NCBI GenBank assembly: GCA_017420535.1
Contig: JAFOIV010000079.1
Coordinates: 1-32,130, forward strand
DNA length: 32,130 bases
Reading direction: 5' to 3'
Origin: Eubacterium sp.
GTDB lineage: Bacteria; Bacillota; Clostridia; Lachnospirales; Lachnospiraceae
In this document: positions 15,359-24,380 of the stretch, piece by piece
How the letters are laid out: each line of letters opens with the position of its first letter
Numbering within the stretch: position 1 is the stretch's first letter
Notes under the pieces: model-generated
The model's input: only the letters and a program-made list of their open reading frames with translations
What the model was told of the DNA's origin: nothing
Database searches by the model: none
Position numbers and translations under genes: made by a program

Positions 15359-16618
15359 ATGTCTCGAATCGCTGGACTTATAACTGAATATAATCCATTT
15401 CATAACGGCCACAGATACCATGCCGAAATGGCAAAAGAACTTACAAAAGCTGACTATACTCTTTCTATTATGAGCGGAAATTTCCTTCAACGAGGAAGCA
15501 TTGCCGTATTAGATAAATATAAAAGAGCTGAATCAGCTGTAAGCGAAGGGGTGGACTGTGTTATAGAACTTCCATTTCTTTTTGCCACCGGTTCTGCAGA
15601 TGATTTTTCCTTTGGGGCCTGCCACATCCTTAATTCACTGAACTCTATAACTCATCTTGTTTTCGGTGCTGAATGCGATGATACAGCTAAAATGACTCAT
15701 TTAGCGGCCTTTCTTACAGATGAAAATGATGATTATAAAACCCTTTTAAATGAAAAACTAAAGTCCGGTCTCTCTTATCCAAAGGCAAGAGAAAAAGCAA
15801 TAGATAAGCTTATGGGTAAAGAATATAGTGATATTCTCTTAACTCCTAATAATATCCTGGCTCTTTCTTATATGATCCAGCTGAATCGTATGAATTCATC
15901 CATTAAACCAGTGATAATTAAACGTATTGGTTCTTATCATGACTTAAGGGATAAAACACGGGGTTTTATGTCAGCAGAGGCTATAAGAAACCATCTTAAT
16001 AAAGAAAATGATATATACAGCCTTAAAAATAAAGTACCCGATAAAACCTTTGAATATCTCTGTTATTTAAAAGAAAACAGCTGTATATCAAATGATAACC
16101 TTTTAAGTGACATGCTGTATATAAAGATTTTAGAACTAAAATCAAAGAATAAAGCATATGAAGAAATAAAGGATAGTCTTCCTGTGGAGATTGATAAGGA
16201 TCTTTATAATAAACTTTTAAATATAAGAGAATATATGACTTTTGATGAAACTATAGAAGCACTTGTTTCAAAGAATTATACCCTTTCAAGGATAAGAAGA
16301 GGTCTGCTTCATTTAATCCTTGATATCACAAGAGCAAAACATAAAAAGGTCTTTGATGATATTGATAATTCTATATATGCTTCTATCCTTTCCTTTAGAA
16401 AAGAAAGCAGTGCCTTATTAAAGCTTATGAAAGATACATCAGATATCCCTATCATAAATAAAAGGGCAGATTTTAACCCGGCAAAAGAAGAAAATTTTTC
16501 TGCAAAGGTGCTTCGGGATATGGATATTACATCAACTGATCTATATAACTATATCATGAAGAAGAATTTTGGTATCACTCTTCCATCGGAATTATCTTCA
16601 AATATAAAGATAGTTTAG
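15359..16618 (+). CDS. tmcAL: tRNA(Met) cytidine acetate ligase (YlbM family)
   Basis: A 419-residue protein of the TmcAL family, which uses acetate and ATP to make N4-acetylcytidine at the wobble base of elongator tRNA-Met. The nucleotidyltransferase motif EYNPFHNGH lies at about 10-18, and the family segments MSGNFLQRG and CVIELPFLFATGSADDFSFGA follow. The C-terminal half is helical and charged. The frame runs up to 15314, but the ATG at 15359 has AAAGGAG 6 bases before it and begins with the family's typical short lead. It is transcribed away from recA and ends at a terminator shared with the convergent gene. Confidence 0.93.
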   Translation: MSRIAGLITEYNPFHNGHRYHAEMAKELTKADYTLSIMSGNFLQRGSIAVLDKYKRAESAVSEGVDCVIELPFLFATGSADDFSFGACHILNSLNSITHLVFGAECDDTAKMTHLAAFLTDENDDYKTLLNEKLKSGLSYPKAREKAIDKLMGKEYSDILLTPNNILALSYMIQLNRMNSSIKPVIIKRIGSYHDLRDKTRGFMSAEAIRNHLNKENDIYSLKNKVPDKTFEYLCYLKENSCISNDNLLSDMLYIKILELKSKNKAYEEIKDSLPVEIDKDLYNKLLNIREYMTFDETIEALVSKNYTLSRIRRGLLHLILDITRAKHKKVFDDIDNSIYASILSFRKESSALLKLMKDTSDIPIINKRADFNPAKEENFSAKVLRDMDITSTDLYNYIMKKNFGITLPSELSSNIKIV

Positions 16619-16628
16619 AATTAATAAT

Positions 16629-16661
16629 AAAAAAGCAGAGACAATTAATCTCTGCTTTTTT
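16629..16661. terminator. Bidirectional terminator between tmcAL and the coaD operon
   Basis: AGCAGAGA (16634-16641) pairs with TCTCTGCT (16649-16656) across a 7-nt loop. Runs of A before and T after serve both strands, ending tmcAL and the convergent operon. Confidence 0.88.
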
Positions 16662-16666
16662 ATATA

Positions 16667-17416
16667 TTACTCGAGGAAATCGTCATCCTCATCGTCATCA
16701 TCAAAATCGTCGAAGTCGTCATTAACTGGCTTAACTTCTTCAATTCCGTCATCATCCACATCAAAATCATCCTGATCATCAAAATCATTTGACTCTGGGA
16801 ACGCATTTCTATCCACTGGCTGAGGAACTGCCTGTGGCTGCTTATTTGCAATAGAGTTACCATTGATAAGACCAATACTTGCATCGATCTCGCTTACATT
16901 TGAATCTAATGTGAATACGCTATTCTCAAGTGATTCGCAAAGGTTCTTATAATTTTCTCTATCTGCTTCAAGAGTTGCTGCAAAGAATTCTCTCATATCT
17001 GAAAGCTTCTGCTTTGTATAATTCATTGCACCAAGTCTTACTTCTGTAGCTTCAGCATTTGCATCATCAATGATCTGCTGTGCCTGCTCACGAGCTGAAT
17101 CAAGGATCTCGTTGGCTCTTACTGTTGCAAGCTCTGTTATATGATTAGAATCTACAAGACGATTAGCTTCATTTACTGATTCAGAAATGATAGCATCTGA
17201 CTTTGTTCTTGCATTAGCAAGGATAGCTTCCTTGTTACGCATGATCTTCTTGCATCTTTCAATCTCACTTGGAAGTTTAAGCTTAAGTTCATTAAGCATT
17301 CTCTCTATTTCATCCTTAGGGACAACGATCTTATTGTTTGAGAGAGGAGCATATTTACAGTTATCCATAAACATCTCGATCTCCTGGATCATCTCATCAA
17401 CGCCCTTTTTACCCAT
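16667..17416 (-). CDS. Coiled-coil protein with acidic tail, function unknown
   Basis: A 249-residue soluble protein. Residues about 35-165 are helical and rich in Ala, Glu, Lys and Arg, with heptad-like stretches (SAREQAQQIIDDANAEATE) resembling DivIVA-type or V-ATPase subunit H/E-like coiled coils. A Pro/Gln linker (about 192-203) leads to a strongly acidic Asp-rich tail (207-249). AGGAGG lies 10 bases before the ATG. It is the last gene of the rsmD-coaD operon. Homologues beside coaD in Lachnospiraceae are usually labelled only as ATPase-like or hypothetical. A DivIVA-like scaffold role is possible but unproven. Confidence 0.8.
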   Translation of the reverse strand: MGKKGVDEMIQEIEMFMDNCKYAPLSNNKIVVPKDEIERMLNELKLKLPSEIERCKKIMRNKEAILANARTKSDAIISESVNEANRLVDSNHITELATVRANEILDSAREQAQQIIDDANAEATEVRLGAMNYTKQKLSDMREFFAATLEADRENYKNLCESLENSVFTLDSNVSEIDASIGLINGNSIANKQPQAVPQPVDRNAFPESNDFDDQDDFDVDDDGIEEVKPVNDDFDDFDDDDEDDDFLE

Positions 17417-17439
17417 AATACGTTTTCCTCCTGATAATA

Positions 17440-17925
17440 TTACATCATATTCATCTTTTCCTTAAGTTTCATAAGTACATTCTCCGGTACAAATCCACCT
17501 ACAGGAACCCCAAATTTTGCAAATTCTCTTACTACAGACGAACTTACATTGGAATATTTTGGATCAGCTGCCAGGAAAAGTGTCTCGATATTCCCAGAAA
17601 CTTCCTTGTTGACCTGAGCCATCTGAAGTTCGATCTCAAAATCTGTCATCTCGCGAAGACCACGAACGATGATATTTGAATTGCATTTCTTAGCATATTC
17701 AATAAGTAAACCATCATAGGTTTCCACCGAAACATTTGGCAGATCCTTAACAGCATCCTTCAACATGATAACACGTTCGTCTATAGAAAACAACGGACAT
17801 TTTTTTGACGAATTGTTTAAAATGCACACATTTAAGTGATCAAAAAGCTTTGAAGCCCTTTCTATAAGATCTAAATGTCCTTTTGTAACCGGATCAAAAC
17901 TACCCGGATAAATTGCTGTAGCCAT
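17440..17925 (-). CDS. coaD: Phosphopantetheine adenylyltransferase
   Basis: A 161-residue enzyme, full length for the family, catalysing the fourth step of coenzyme A synthesis: ATP plus 4'-phosphopantetheine gives dephospho-CoA. The nucleotidyltransferase TxGH motif is at 14-17 (PGSFDPVTKGH), and the family segments IIVRGLREMTDFEIELQMAQVN and SSSVVREFA are present. It begins 3 bases after the rsmD stop codon, the pairing seen throughout the Firmicutes. Confidence 0.97.
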   Translation of the reverse strand: MATAIYPGSFDPVTKGHLDLIERASKLFDHLNVCILNNSSKKCPLFSIDERVIMLKDAVKDLPNVSVETYDGLLIEYAKKCNSNIIVRGLREMTDFEIELQMAQVNKEVSGNIETLFLAADPKYSNVSSSVVREFAKFGVPVGGFVPENVLMKLKEKMNMM

Positions 17926-17928
17926 AAT

Positions 17929-18483
17929 TTAACTGTCTTTCCTTCTTAAGAATACATGCTTATTTGTTCTGTATTCCTTTGTTTTATAAATTTCAAACTG
18001 TGTATCTTCGATATAAGACATATCCTCTTCAAGGATAGCTTCCACAACGATGATAACATCAGGATTCTTGAATTCTTTCTGATCAAGAATAAGGAGGGCA
18101 TCATGCTCGAGTCCATTCTTATATGGAGGATCCATGAAAATGATATCGAAATCCACCTTAGGAAGACTTCTTAAATAAGATAACGCATCTCCTCTTAATA
18201 TATCTGATTCATCTTCAAACTTTGTGAAATGAATATTCTCTTTTATAACATCAATCTGTTTTTTACCATTTTCTACAAATACACAGTGACGTGCTCCACG
18301 GGATAATGCCTCAATACCAACAGAACCACTGCCGGCAAATAAATCGAGGAATCTGCTGCCTGGAACATCCATCTGTAGGACATTAAAAAGTGTCTCCTTA
18401 TACCTGTCTACTGTAGGTCTTGTTTCATCACCTTCAATGCTCTTAAGCGGAAGGCTTCTTCTTGTACCTGCTATTACTCTCAT
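17929..18483 (-). CDS. rsmD: 16S rRNA (guanine966-N2)-methyltransferase
   Basis: A 184-residue S-adenosylmethionine-dependent methyltransferase that modifies G966 of 16S rRNA in assembled small subunits. The N-terminus (MRVIAGTRRSLPL, then RPTVDRYKETLFN) is the family signature. LDLFAGSGSVGIEA (46-59) is the cofactor motif and DPPY (118-121) the catalytic one. A possible promoter lies at 18503-18529, within a palindromic region. coaD follows at 3 bases. Confidence 0.95.
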   Translation of the reverse strand: MRVIAGTRRSLPLKSIEGDETRPTVDRYKETLFNVLQMDVPGSRFLDLFAGSGSVGIEALSRGARHCVFVENGKKQIDVIKENIHFTKFEDESDILRGDALSYLRSLPKVDFDIIFMDPPYKNGLEHDALLILDQKEFKNPDVIIVVEAILEEDMSYIEDTQFEIYKTKEYRTNKHVFLRRKDS

Positions 18484-18502
18484 ATTTTACTCCTCGTTTA
18501 TT

Positions 18503-18529
18503 TTTATAACATTTAAAACATTATGTCAA
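18503..18529 (-). promoter_or_regulatory. Possible rsmD-coaD promoter on a palindrome
   Basis: On the minus strand TTGACA (18524-18529) is followed by TATAAA at a 15-base spacing, or TAAAAA at 17 bases. The -35 box is the core of a perfect inverted repeat TTATGT-2 nt-ACATAA (18521-18534), and a further ACATAA copy lies at 18543-18548. Promoter activity is uncertain because the -10 box is imperfect. Confidence 0.4.
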
Positions 18530-18587
18530 CATAAAATTGTATACATAAGGTGAAAAACAGCCATTTTTAGCCATTTTTAATAATATC

Positions 18588-20183
18588 TTAATCTTTCATT
18601 TCGTTTTTGAGCCATTTTCCTGTATCTGATAATTCATCATCAGACCAGCCTGAAAGCTTGGAACAGTCAGATTTAATCAAAGATGAAGTCTCATTCTTAT
18701 TGGCCAGATTCCATGCACAGTAGGAAATATTATATTTATTAATAAGATTAAACCAATCGGCAGCTGAGTCGTAATCAATGCCGCCATTACCTGAAGCATC
18801 ACAGATACTGAATTCTGTAATAAAGATAGCAAGTCCCTTAGAACGGGCTGTCTCTAATTTGCTTCTTATATTCTCCTTATGAGTAGCTGCATAGAAATGA
18901 AGGGTATACATGATATTTGAATAACCTTCAATAGGATCCTCTGCTGCTGCATCCACATCCTGAGACCAGGTTGGTGTACCTACTATGATAACCGCATCTT
19001 CTTTATTGGCCTTAATTACAGGAATAACTTCCTCTGCATATTTCTTTATTTCAGACCACTGAGTACCGCCATTTGGCTCATTACAGATCTCAAAGAGCAC
19101 ATTTGGATAATCCGCATACTTCTTAGACATTTGGTCAAAGAATTTAACAGCCTCATCCTTATTCTGATTTGGATTACTATCAGATAAAATGTGCCAGTCG
19201 ATTATCACGTACATTCCCAGCTCTGTAGCATAATCGACTCCGTTATCTACGAGTGCCTTAAGCTTATCTTTATCTCCATCATTACAATAACCACCAGATT
19301 CCCCAGTGTACATGGCAAGACGGATAACATTTGCACCCCACTCATCTCTAAGAGTCTTAAATGCATCTTTATTTACATAGTCCGGGAACCAGGCAATACC
19401 ATGAGTACTGACGCCCTTTAACTGATATGCATCTCCATTCTTATCTACCAGATCACATCCATCAACCTTTAAAGCTCCATGATTGCTTACCGGAGTACCA
19501 CTGACATCAGCAGGTGCTACTTTTTTCTCAATCTCTACCTTGGCTTTTTCTGCAGTCTTATCGGCTTCATCCTTCTTACTGTCCTCAGCCTTTTTAGTAG
19601 ACTTAACTTCTTTTCCTGCAGAATAAAGAACAGGTTTTACATTTTTAAGGTCTTCATACTGCTTTTTAGAAGCAAATTTAATAGTACCTCCAATATTTTG
19701 CAGTTCTGTATGGGCTTTTACTGTTTTATTCCATTCTTCACCAGTAGAAGTGATGATAAGCTCATCCTCTCCATCCTCTAAAGTAAATTCGCCATTCCAC
19801 TGTCCCTGGATCTCAGCCCCTTTAAAGCCCTGGATCCTGATCTCCCAGTCACTTAAATCCTTATCTGACTGATTTTTGATAGAAATATTTACATTAGTTG
19901 TAGGTTCGTCTCCCCAGACATTTCCGTCAAAGGTAAGTTCTGCAAAGATGTTACTTTGTTCTTTACTGTCTGTCTTAGCTTTTTCTTCAGCATCTGTCTT
20001 AGTAGATTCAGCATCCACTACCTGATATGGTGTACTCTTTTCTTCTTCAACCTTCTTATCTCCGGTATTTTTCTCCTTGCCAAAAACGATAATGAGCACC
20101 AGAGCAGCAATAATAAGAACCAGTCCTATTATTATAGTTACCAGTCCTTTATTTGTACCATTTTTTTCCTTATTGTCTCCCAT
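18588..20183 (-). CDS. Membrane-anchored GH5 endoglucanase (cellulase) with CBM2-like domain
   Basis: A 531-residue extracytoplasmic enzyme. One hydrophobic segment (14-34) serves as signal anchor without a clear cleavage site, followed by an acidic/lysine linker. A beta-sandwich domain at 77-172 resembles the CBM2 carbohydrate-binding fold (W113, W129, NIGGTIKF). A second charged linker (190-232) leads to a GH5 barrel at 233-530. The barrel matches the cellulase subgroup GH5_2: DWH (329-331), acid/base E369 in NEP, H429, nucleophile E457 in ITEF and W491 (WNLANKNE). It should cut beta-1,4-glucan at the cell surface. GGAGG lies 7 bases before the ATG. It starts 26 bases after recG within a housekeeping operon and has no terminator of its own, which is unusual. 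Confidence 0.92.
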   Translation of the reverse strand: MGDNKEKNGTNKGLVTIIIGLVLIIAALVLIIVFGKEKNTGDKKVEEEKSTPYQVVDAESTKTDAEEKAKTDSKEQSNIFAELTFDGNVWGDEPTTNVNISIKNQSDKDLSDWEIRIQGFKGAEIQGQWNGEFTLEDGEDELIITSTGEEWNKTVKAHTELQNIGGTIKFASKKQYEDLKNVKPVLYSAGKEVKSTKKAEDSKKDEADKTAEKAKVEIEKKVAPADVSGTPVSNHGALKVDGCDLVDKNGDAYQLKGVSTHGIAWFPDYVNKDAFKTLRDEWGANVIRLAMYTGESGGYCNDGDKDKLKALVDNGVDYATELGMYVIIDWHILSDSNPNQNKDEAVKFFDQMSKKYADYPNVLFEICNEPNGGTQWSEIKKYAEEVIPVIKANKEDAVIIVGTPTWSQDVDAAAEDPIEGYSNIMYTLHFYAATHKENIRSKLETARSKGLAIFITEFSICDASGNGGIDYDSAADWFNLINKYNISYCAWNLANKNETSSLIKSDCSKLSGWSDDELSDTGKWLKNEMKD

Positions 20184-20209
20184 TAAAAAACCTCCATTCC
20201 CCTCATACC

Positions 20210-22198
20210 TTAATAATTTATCTTTATATCATCCCCATATTTTAGAACGATCTCCTGAGCCATTCTAAGCATATCTGAATGATTATAAATATCAGCTAAT
20301 CTAAACATTATATCACCACTCTGCCTTACTCCAAAGAAGTCTCCCGGCCCTCTTAATTTAAGGTCTTCTGTAGCGATATAAAACCCATCATTTGAATCTT
20401 CTAATACCTTAAGTCTTTCCTTTGACTCTTTCGTCTGCTTTACGTTTATAAATATACAGTAGCTCTGGAAAGAACCTCTTCCTACACGGCCTCTAAGCTG
20501 ATGCAGCTGAGCTAAGCCAAAACGTTCGGCATTTTCTATCATCATAACGGTGGCATTTGGATTATTGATGCCTACTTCAATAACTGTAGTAGATACCAGT
20601 ATATCTATCTTTTTCTTTATAAAATCCTGAAGAATCCTGGTCTTATCCTCATCCTTCATTTTACCATGGATATATTCTATTGATATATCCTGTCCCTTAT
20701 AGACATTTCTTAATTCATCAGTATAATTCTCCACATCTTCTAAGTCCATGGTTTCAGATTCCTCCACCATAGGACAGATGACATAGGCCTGATGACCTTG
20801 TTTTACTTCATTTTGAATAAATTTATATGCCGTAGCTCTGTATTCAGTACCTACAACACAATTCTTAATCTTCTTTCTTCCCTTAGGCAGTTCTTTTATC
20901 ACTGAAATATCAAGATTTGCGTAAAGGATCATAGCAAGAGTTCTTGGAATCGGAGTAGCACTCATAATAAGAACATGAGGATAATTGCCCTTTGCTCCAA
21001 GTCTTTCCCTTTGTTTTACGCCAAATCTATGCTGTTCATCAGTAATAACAAGACCAAGATCTTTAAATTCCGTCTTATCTTCAATAAGAGCATGAGTACC
21101 AATAATTATCTGTATCAGCCCTGCCTTTAGATCCTCGTAGATCTTACGCTTATCCTTTAAGGAAGTCGAACCAGTCAGTAATTCAACTCTTATCTTATAA
21201 GGCTTAAACAGAGCCTTAAGGTCTTCATAATGCTGCATTGCAAGGACTTCTGTAGGAACCATTAAAGCCCCCTGATATCCTGACATAACAATTAAAAATA
21301 AAGAAGCCGCCGCAACAATCGTCTTACCAGAACCAACATCACCTTCAATCAGGCGGTTCATAACATTTCCGGAAGACATATCAAGACTTACATCCTTTAT
21401 GGCCCCTTCCTGTCCCGCAGTTAAGGTGAAAGGAAGACCTGCCTTAAATCCCTCTAATTTAGAGACTGCCTCATTACTGATAATATGAGAAGAAGAAATT
21501 GAAAGATTATTCTTTCTCATCTCCCTTACTCCCATAAGGAAACTGAAGAATTCATCCAAAGCAAGACGCTTTATAGCAGTCTTCAGCTTTTCCTCATTTT
21601 CTGGAAAATGAATCTCTTCTATGGCACTTCTTTTGGATATGAGCCCATATTCATTTCTTATTTCATCAGAAAAATGATCCTCAATCTTTAAAAAAGCTTC
21701 TCTGGCATTAGTAAGACTTTTCTTTATCTGATTATTGGTAATCCCCTTAGTAAGGGAATAAACCGGCTGCATAGCCTTTAGCATGGACTTATATTTATAA
21801 ACCGGATAGTATTCCGGCATTTCCATAACTCTCATGCTGCCTTTAATCTTAATAGTCCCAACAAATATAAATTCATCTCCCTTATGAAAACAATTCTTAA
21901 GGAAAGGACTGTTAAAAAATACCAGTCTTAGAGACCCGGAAGAGTCGCTAACGGAAAGGGAGGTAATACTAAGCCTGCCTCCCTTTCTAGTATCTACATA
22001 TGAAACAACTTTAGCTGCTACGCTTACTCTTTCACCTTCAAGGGCATCCTTAATAAGGATAGGATCATCATATCTTTGATAATCCCTGGGAAAATAATAA
22101 ATAAGGTCTTTAACTGTGGAAATCCCCAGTTTTCTGTAGCCTTCAGCAGTCTTTTCCCCTATGCCCTTAATTGTAGTAATATCATCATTTAAAAGCAT
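20210..22198 (-). CDS. recG: ATP-dependent DNA helicase RecG
   Basis: A 662-residue branch-migration helicase that remodels stalled forks and Holliday junctions. The N-terminal wedge/OB part (about 50-150) is followed by the helicase core with Walker A GDVGSGKT (286-293), DEQH (387-390), SATPIPRTLAM and QLRGRVGRG. The longest frame starts at 22276 inside fakA, but its first 26 residues do not look like RecG. The ATG at 22196-22198 has GAGG 8 bases before it and begins MLLNDDITTIKGIG, the normal N-terminus, leaving 22 bases after the fakA stop. Confidence 0.96.
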   Translation of the reverse strand: MLLNDDITTIKGIGEKTAEGYRKLGISTVKDLIYYFPRDYQRYDDPILIKDALEGERVSVAAKVVSYVDTRKGGRLSITSLSVSDSSGSLRLVFFNSPFLKNCFHKGDEFIFVGTIKIKGSMRVMEMPEYYPVYKYKSMLKAMQPVYSLTKGITNNQIKKSLTNAREAFLKIEDHFSDEIRNEYGLISKRSAIEEIHFPENEEKLKTAIKRLALDEFFSFLMGVREMRKNNLSISSSHIISNEAVSKLEGFKAGLPFTLTAGQEGAIKDVSLDMSSGNVMNRLIEGDVGSGKTIVAAASLFLIVMSGYQGALMVPTEVLAMQHYEDLKALFKPYKIRVELLTGSTSLKDKRKIYEDLKAGLIQIIIGTHALIEDKTEFKDLGLVITDEQHRFGVKQRERLGAKGNYPHVLIMSATPIPRTLAMILYANLDISVIKELPKGRKKIKNCVVGTEYRATAYKFIQNEVKQGHQAYVICPMVEESETMDLEDVENYTDELRNVYKGQDISIEYIHGKMKDEDKTRILQDFIKKKIDILVSTTVIEVGINNPNATVMMIENAERFGLAQLHQLRGRVGRGSFQSYCIFINVKQTKESKERLKVLEDSNDGFYIATEDLKLRGPGDFFGVRQSGDIMFRLADIYNHSDMLRMAQEIVLKYGDDIKINY

Positions 22199-22220
22199 GT
22201 GCCATGCCTCATTTAAAAAA

Positions 22221-23930
22221 CTATTCAACAGATACAAGATAATAAAACAGAGGCTGTCCTCCGAAATGAAGCTCAACTTCCAAATCAGTGTAGGTTTCTT
22301 CTAACTCTTTAACTAAGAGTTCTGCCTCATCTTCCGCGATCTTATCCCCATAATATAAAGTAATAAGACCTGACTCATCATCAACCATAGTTTTGATAAG
22401 TTCTTTTGTAACTTCCTTTATGTCATTTCCAACAGACTCAATTCCCTCTTCGGAAATACCCATGATATCATCTTTCCTGATGGTCTTTCCATCAATAGAT
22501 GTATCTCTTATAGAAAATGTTACTTCTCCGGACTTTACCTGATCCATGGTATTTATCATCTCATCAAGATTCTCTTTAGCATCTAAATCCTCTGAAAATG
22601 CGATCATAGCGCTTATTCCTTCGGGAATAGTCTTTGAAGGAACCACCAGGATCTGCTTATCAGTACAGATTGAAGCTGCCTGATTTGCTGCAAGAATGAT
22701 ATTCTTGTTATTAGGGAATACGAAGATATTACGTGCCTTAACATGATTTATAGCATCAAGAATATCCTCTGTACTTGGATTCATGGTCTGTCCGCCTGAG
22801 ATAACATATGAGGTTCCCAGCTCCTTAAAGATCTCTGTAATTCCCTCCCCGGCGCCAACCTGGATAAATCCATATTCTTTATATTCTTCTTCAACAGAAT
22901 CATTTGTTGATTTTTCATTCTTACGAGCTTCCTCTACCTGACTTGCAAGAACAACTCTTTCCCTATGTTCTTCTCTCATGTTATCAACTTTCATACTGGT
23001 AAGCTGACCATGCTGAAGGCCGCGTTCAAAAGCAAGTCCCGGATGATCTGTATGTACATGCACTTTGACTAATTCTTCATCAGCAACACATACAACCGAA
23101 TCACCTATTTCAAGAAGATAATTCTTAAAGTCCTCAACCTCCTTATCTGTAAGAGGCTTGTCTAAAAGAATGATATATTCTGTACAATATCCGTAGGTGA
23201 TATCTGCTGTAGAAATATTATCATTTCCACTGCCTATGGCATTTTTCTCTACTTTAGGCTGTGATTCTTTAACTGCTAAAGAATCATTTTCACTTAAAGT
23301 GATATCTTCTCCTTTAAGAGATGAACTAACTCCCTTAAAGAAAGTCATAAGACCCATTCCACCTGAATCTACAACACCTGCTTCTTTAAGAACAGGAAGT
23401 AATTCAGGAGTGTTAAGAAGGACCTTGTCTCCATATTCGATAACTTCATCCAAAAAAGATATAATATCAATCTCAGGATTAAGAGTTATTATATCTTTAG
23501 CCTTATGAGCCATGCCCTTAGCAACTGTAAGAATAGTTCCTTCCTTTGGCTTCATAACAGCATGGTAGGCTGTTTCTACAGCATGCTGAAAACCTTCTGA
23601 AAGATCGATTGCACTGAGACTCTCCTTACCCTTTACTTCCTTGCTAAATCCTCTGAAAAGCTGAGAAAGGATAACGCCGGAATTTCCTCTGGCACCTCTA
23701 AGAGCTCCAAATGAAACCGCACTGGCAATGGCATCCATAGTAGGATCATTTAGATTGTTGATCTCATTTACAGCGGCCATAATAGTAAGAGTCATATTAG
23801 TTCCAGTGTCCCCATCCGGCACAGGAAAAACATTCAGTTCATTAATATACTCTTTTCTATTGCTCAGATTGTAAGCACCTGAAAAAAAAGCTTTTTTAAA
23901 ATTTTCAGCATTTATCATATTTATCGTCAA
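22221..23930 (-). CDS. fakA: Fatty acid kinase catalytic subunit (YloV, DAK2 domain)
   Basis: A 569-residue protein. The N-terminal DAK2 kinase domain carries the ATP/metal loop NVFPVPDGDTGTNM (33-46) and ALRGARGNSGVILSQLFRGF. A middle domain and a C-terminal DegV-like domain with the segment FVFPNNKNI follow. FakA phosphorylates fatty acids delivered by a FakB (DegV) protein, which is not in this window. The start appears to be TTG at 23928-23930, with GGAGG 10 bases before it; the next ATG, four codons on, is too far from that site. The yloU-fakA-recG order matches other Firmicutes. Older annotation would call it dihydroxyacetone kinase-like. Confidence 0.93.
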   Translation of the reverse strand: MTINMINAENFKKAFFSGAYNLSNRKEYINELNVFPVPDGDTGTNMTLTIMAAVNEINNLNDPTMDAIASAVSFGALRGARGNSGVILSQLFRGFSKEVKGKESLSAIDLSEGFQHAVETAYHAVMKPKEGTILTVAKGMAHKAKDIITLNPEIDIISFLDEVIEYGDKVLLNTPELLPVLKEAGVVDSGGMGLMTFFKGVSSSLKGEDITLSENDSLAVKESQPKVEKNAIGSGNDNISTADITYGYCTEYIILLDKPLTDKEVEDFKNYLLEIGDSVVCVADEELVKVHVHTDHPGLAFERGLQHGQLTSMKVDNMREEHRERVVLASQVEEARKNEKSTNDSVEEEYKEYGFIQVGAGEGITEIFKELGTSYVISGGQTMNPSTEDILDAINHVKARNIFVFPNNKNIILAANQAASICTDKQILVVPSKTIPEGISAMIAFSEDLDAKENLDEMINTMDQVKSGEVTFSIRDTSIDGKTIRKDDIMGISEEGIESVGNDIKEVTKELIKTMVDDESGLITLYYGDKIAEDEAELLVKELEETYTDLEVELHFGGQPLFYYLVSVE

Positions 23931-23950
23931 ATCAGTAAAACCTCCGAATA

Positions 23951-24307
23951 TTAATCTATTACTCTTACCCCTTCAACGAACACATTTATATTCTTAACCT
24001 TCATGTTAGTATAATCTTCCACCTGATACTTAACTGTATCCCTAAGATTCTTAACTACTGTTTTAATACTTACCCCATATGAAACGATTATATGAAACTC
24101 AATGATAAGCTCATTTTCCTCGTTAACTGTAACATTAACACCGCGGCTTACACTTTCTCCCTTGAGAAGTTTCGCAAGCCCGTCTCTCATGGAAATAGTA
24201 GCCATACCTACTATACCAAAACAATTAAGGGCCGCATGACCAGCAAAACTGGCAACCACTTCTGTATCAATGGAAATGTTGCCGTTATCATTTGTAAACC
24301 CTGCCAC
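23951..24307 (-). CDS. yloU: Asp23/Gls24 family protein YloU
   Basis: A 118-residue protein of the alkaline-shock protein 23 family, with the conserved start of the domain (ISIDTEVVASFAGHAALNCFGIVGM) and the alternating strand/helix pattern to the C-terminus (NVTVNEENELIIEFHIIV). Members associate with the membrane and affect envelope stress; this one is the small form found before fakA. It starts with GTG, with AAGGAGG before it. A TATAAT on the minus strand at 24363-24368 could be its promoter, with only a T-rich -35 region. Confidence 0.93.
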   Translation of the reverse strand: MAGFTNDNGNISIDTEVVASFAGHAALNCFGIVGMATISMRDGLAKLLKGESVSRGVNVTVNEENELIIEFHIIVSYGVSIKTVVKNLRDTVKYQVEDYTNMKVKNINVFVEGVRVID

Positions 24308-24380
24308 GTCTCTTCCTCCTTTATATTAAATCCTAATGAAATATAATCTTTTGAACCAGTTTATTATACACCAAATGAAC

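Noticed and set aside
22199-22276. Longer N-terminus for RecG overlapping fakA
   Set aside because: The hydrophobic extra residues come from the fakA 3' end read in another frame, and a ribosome binding site fits the internal ATG.
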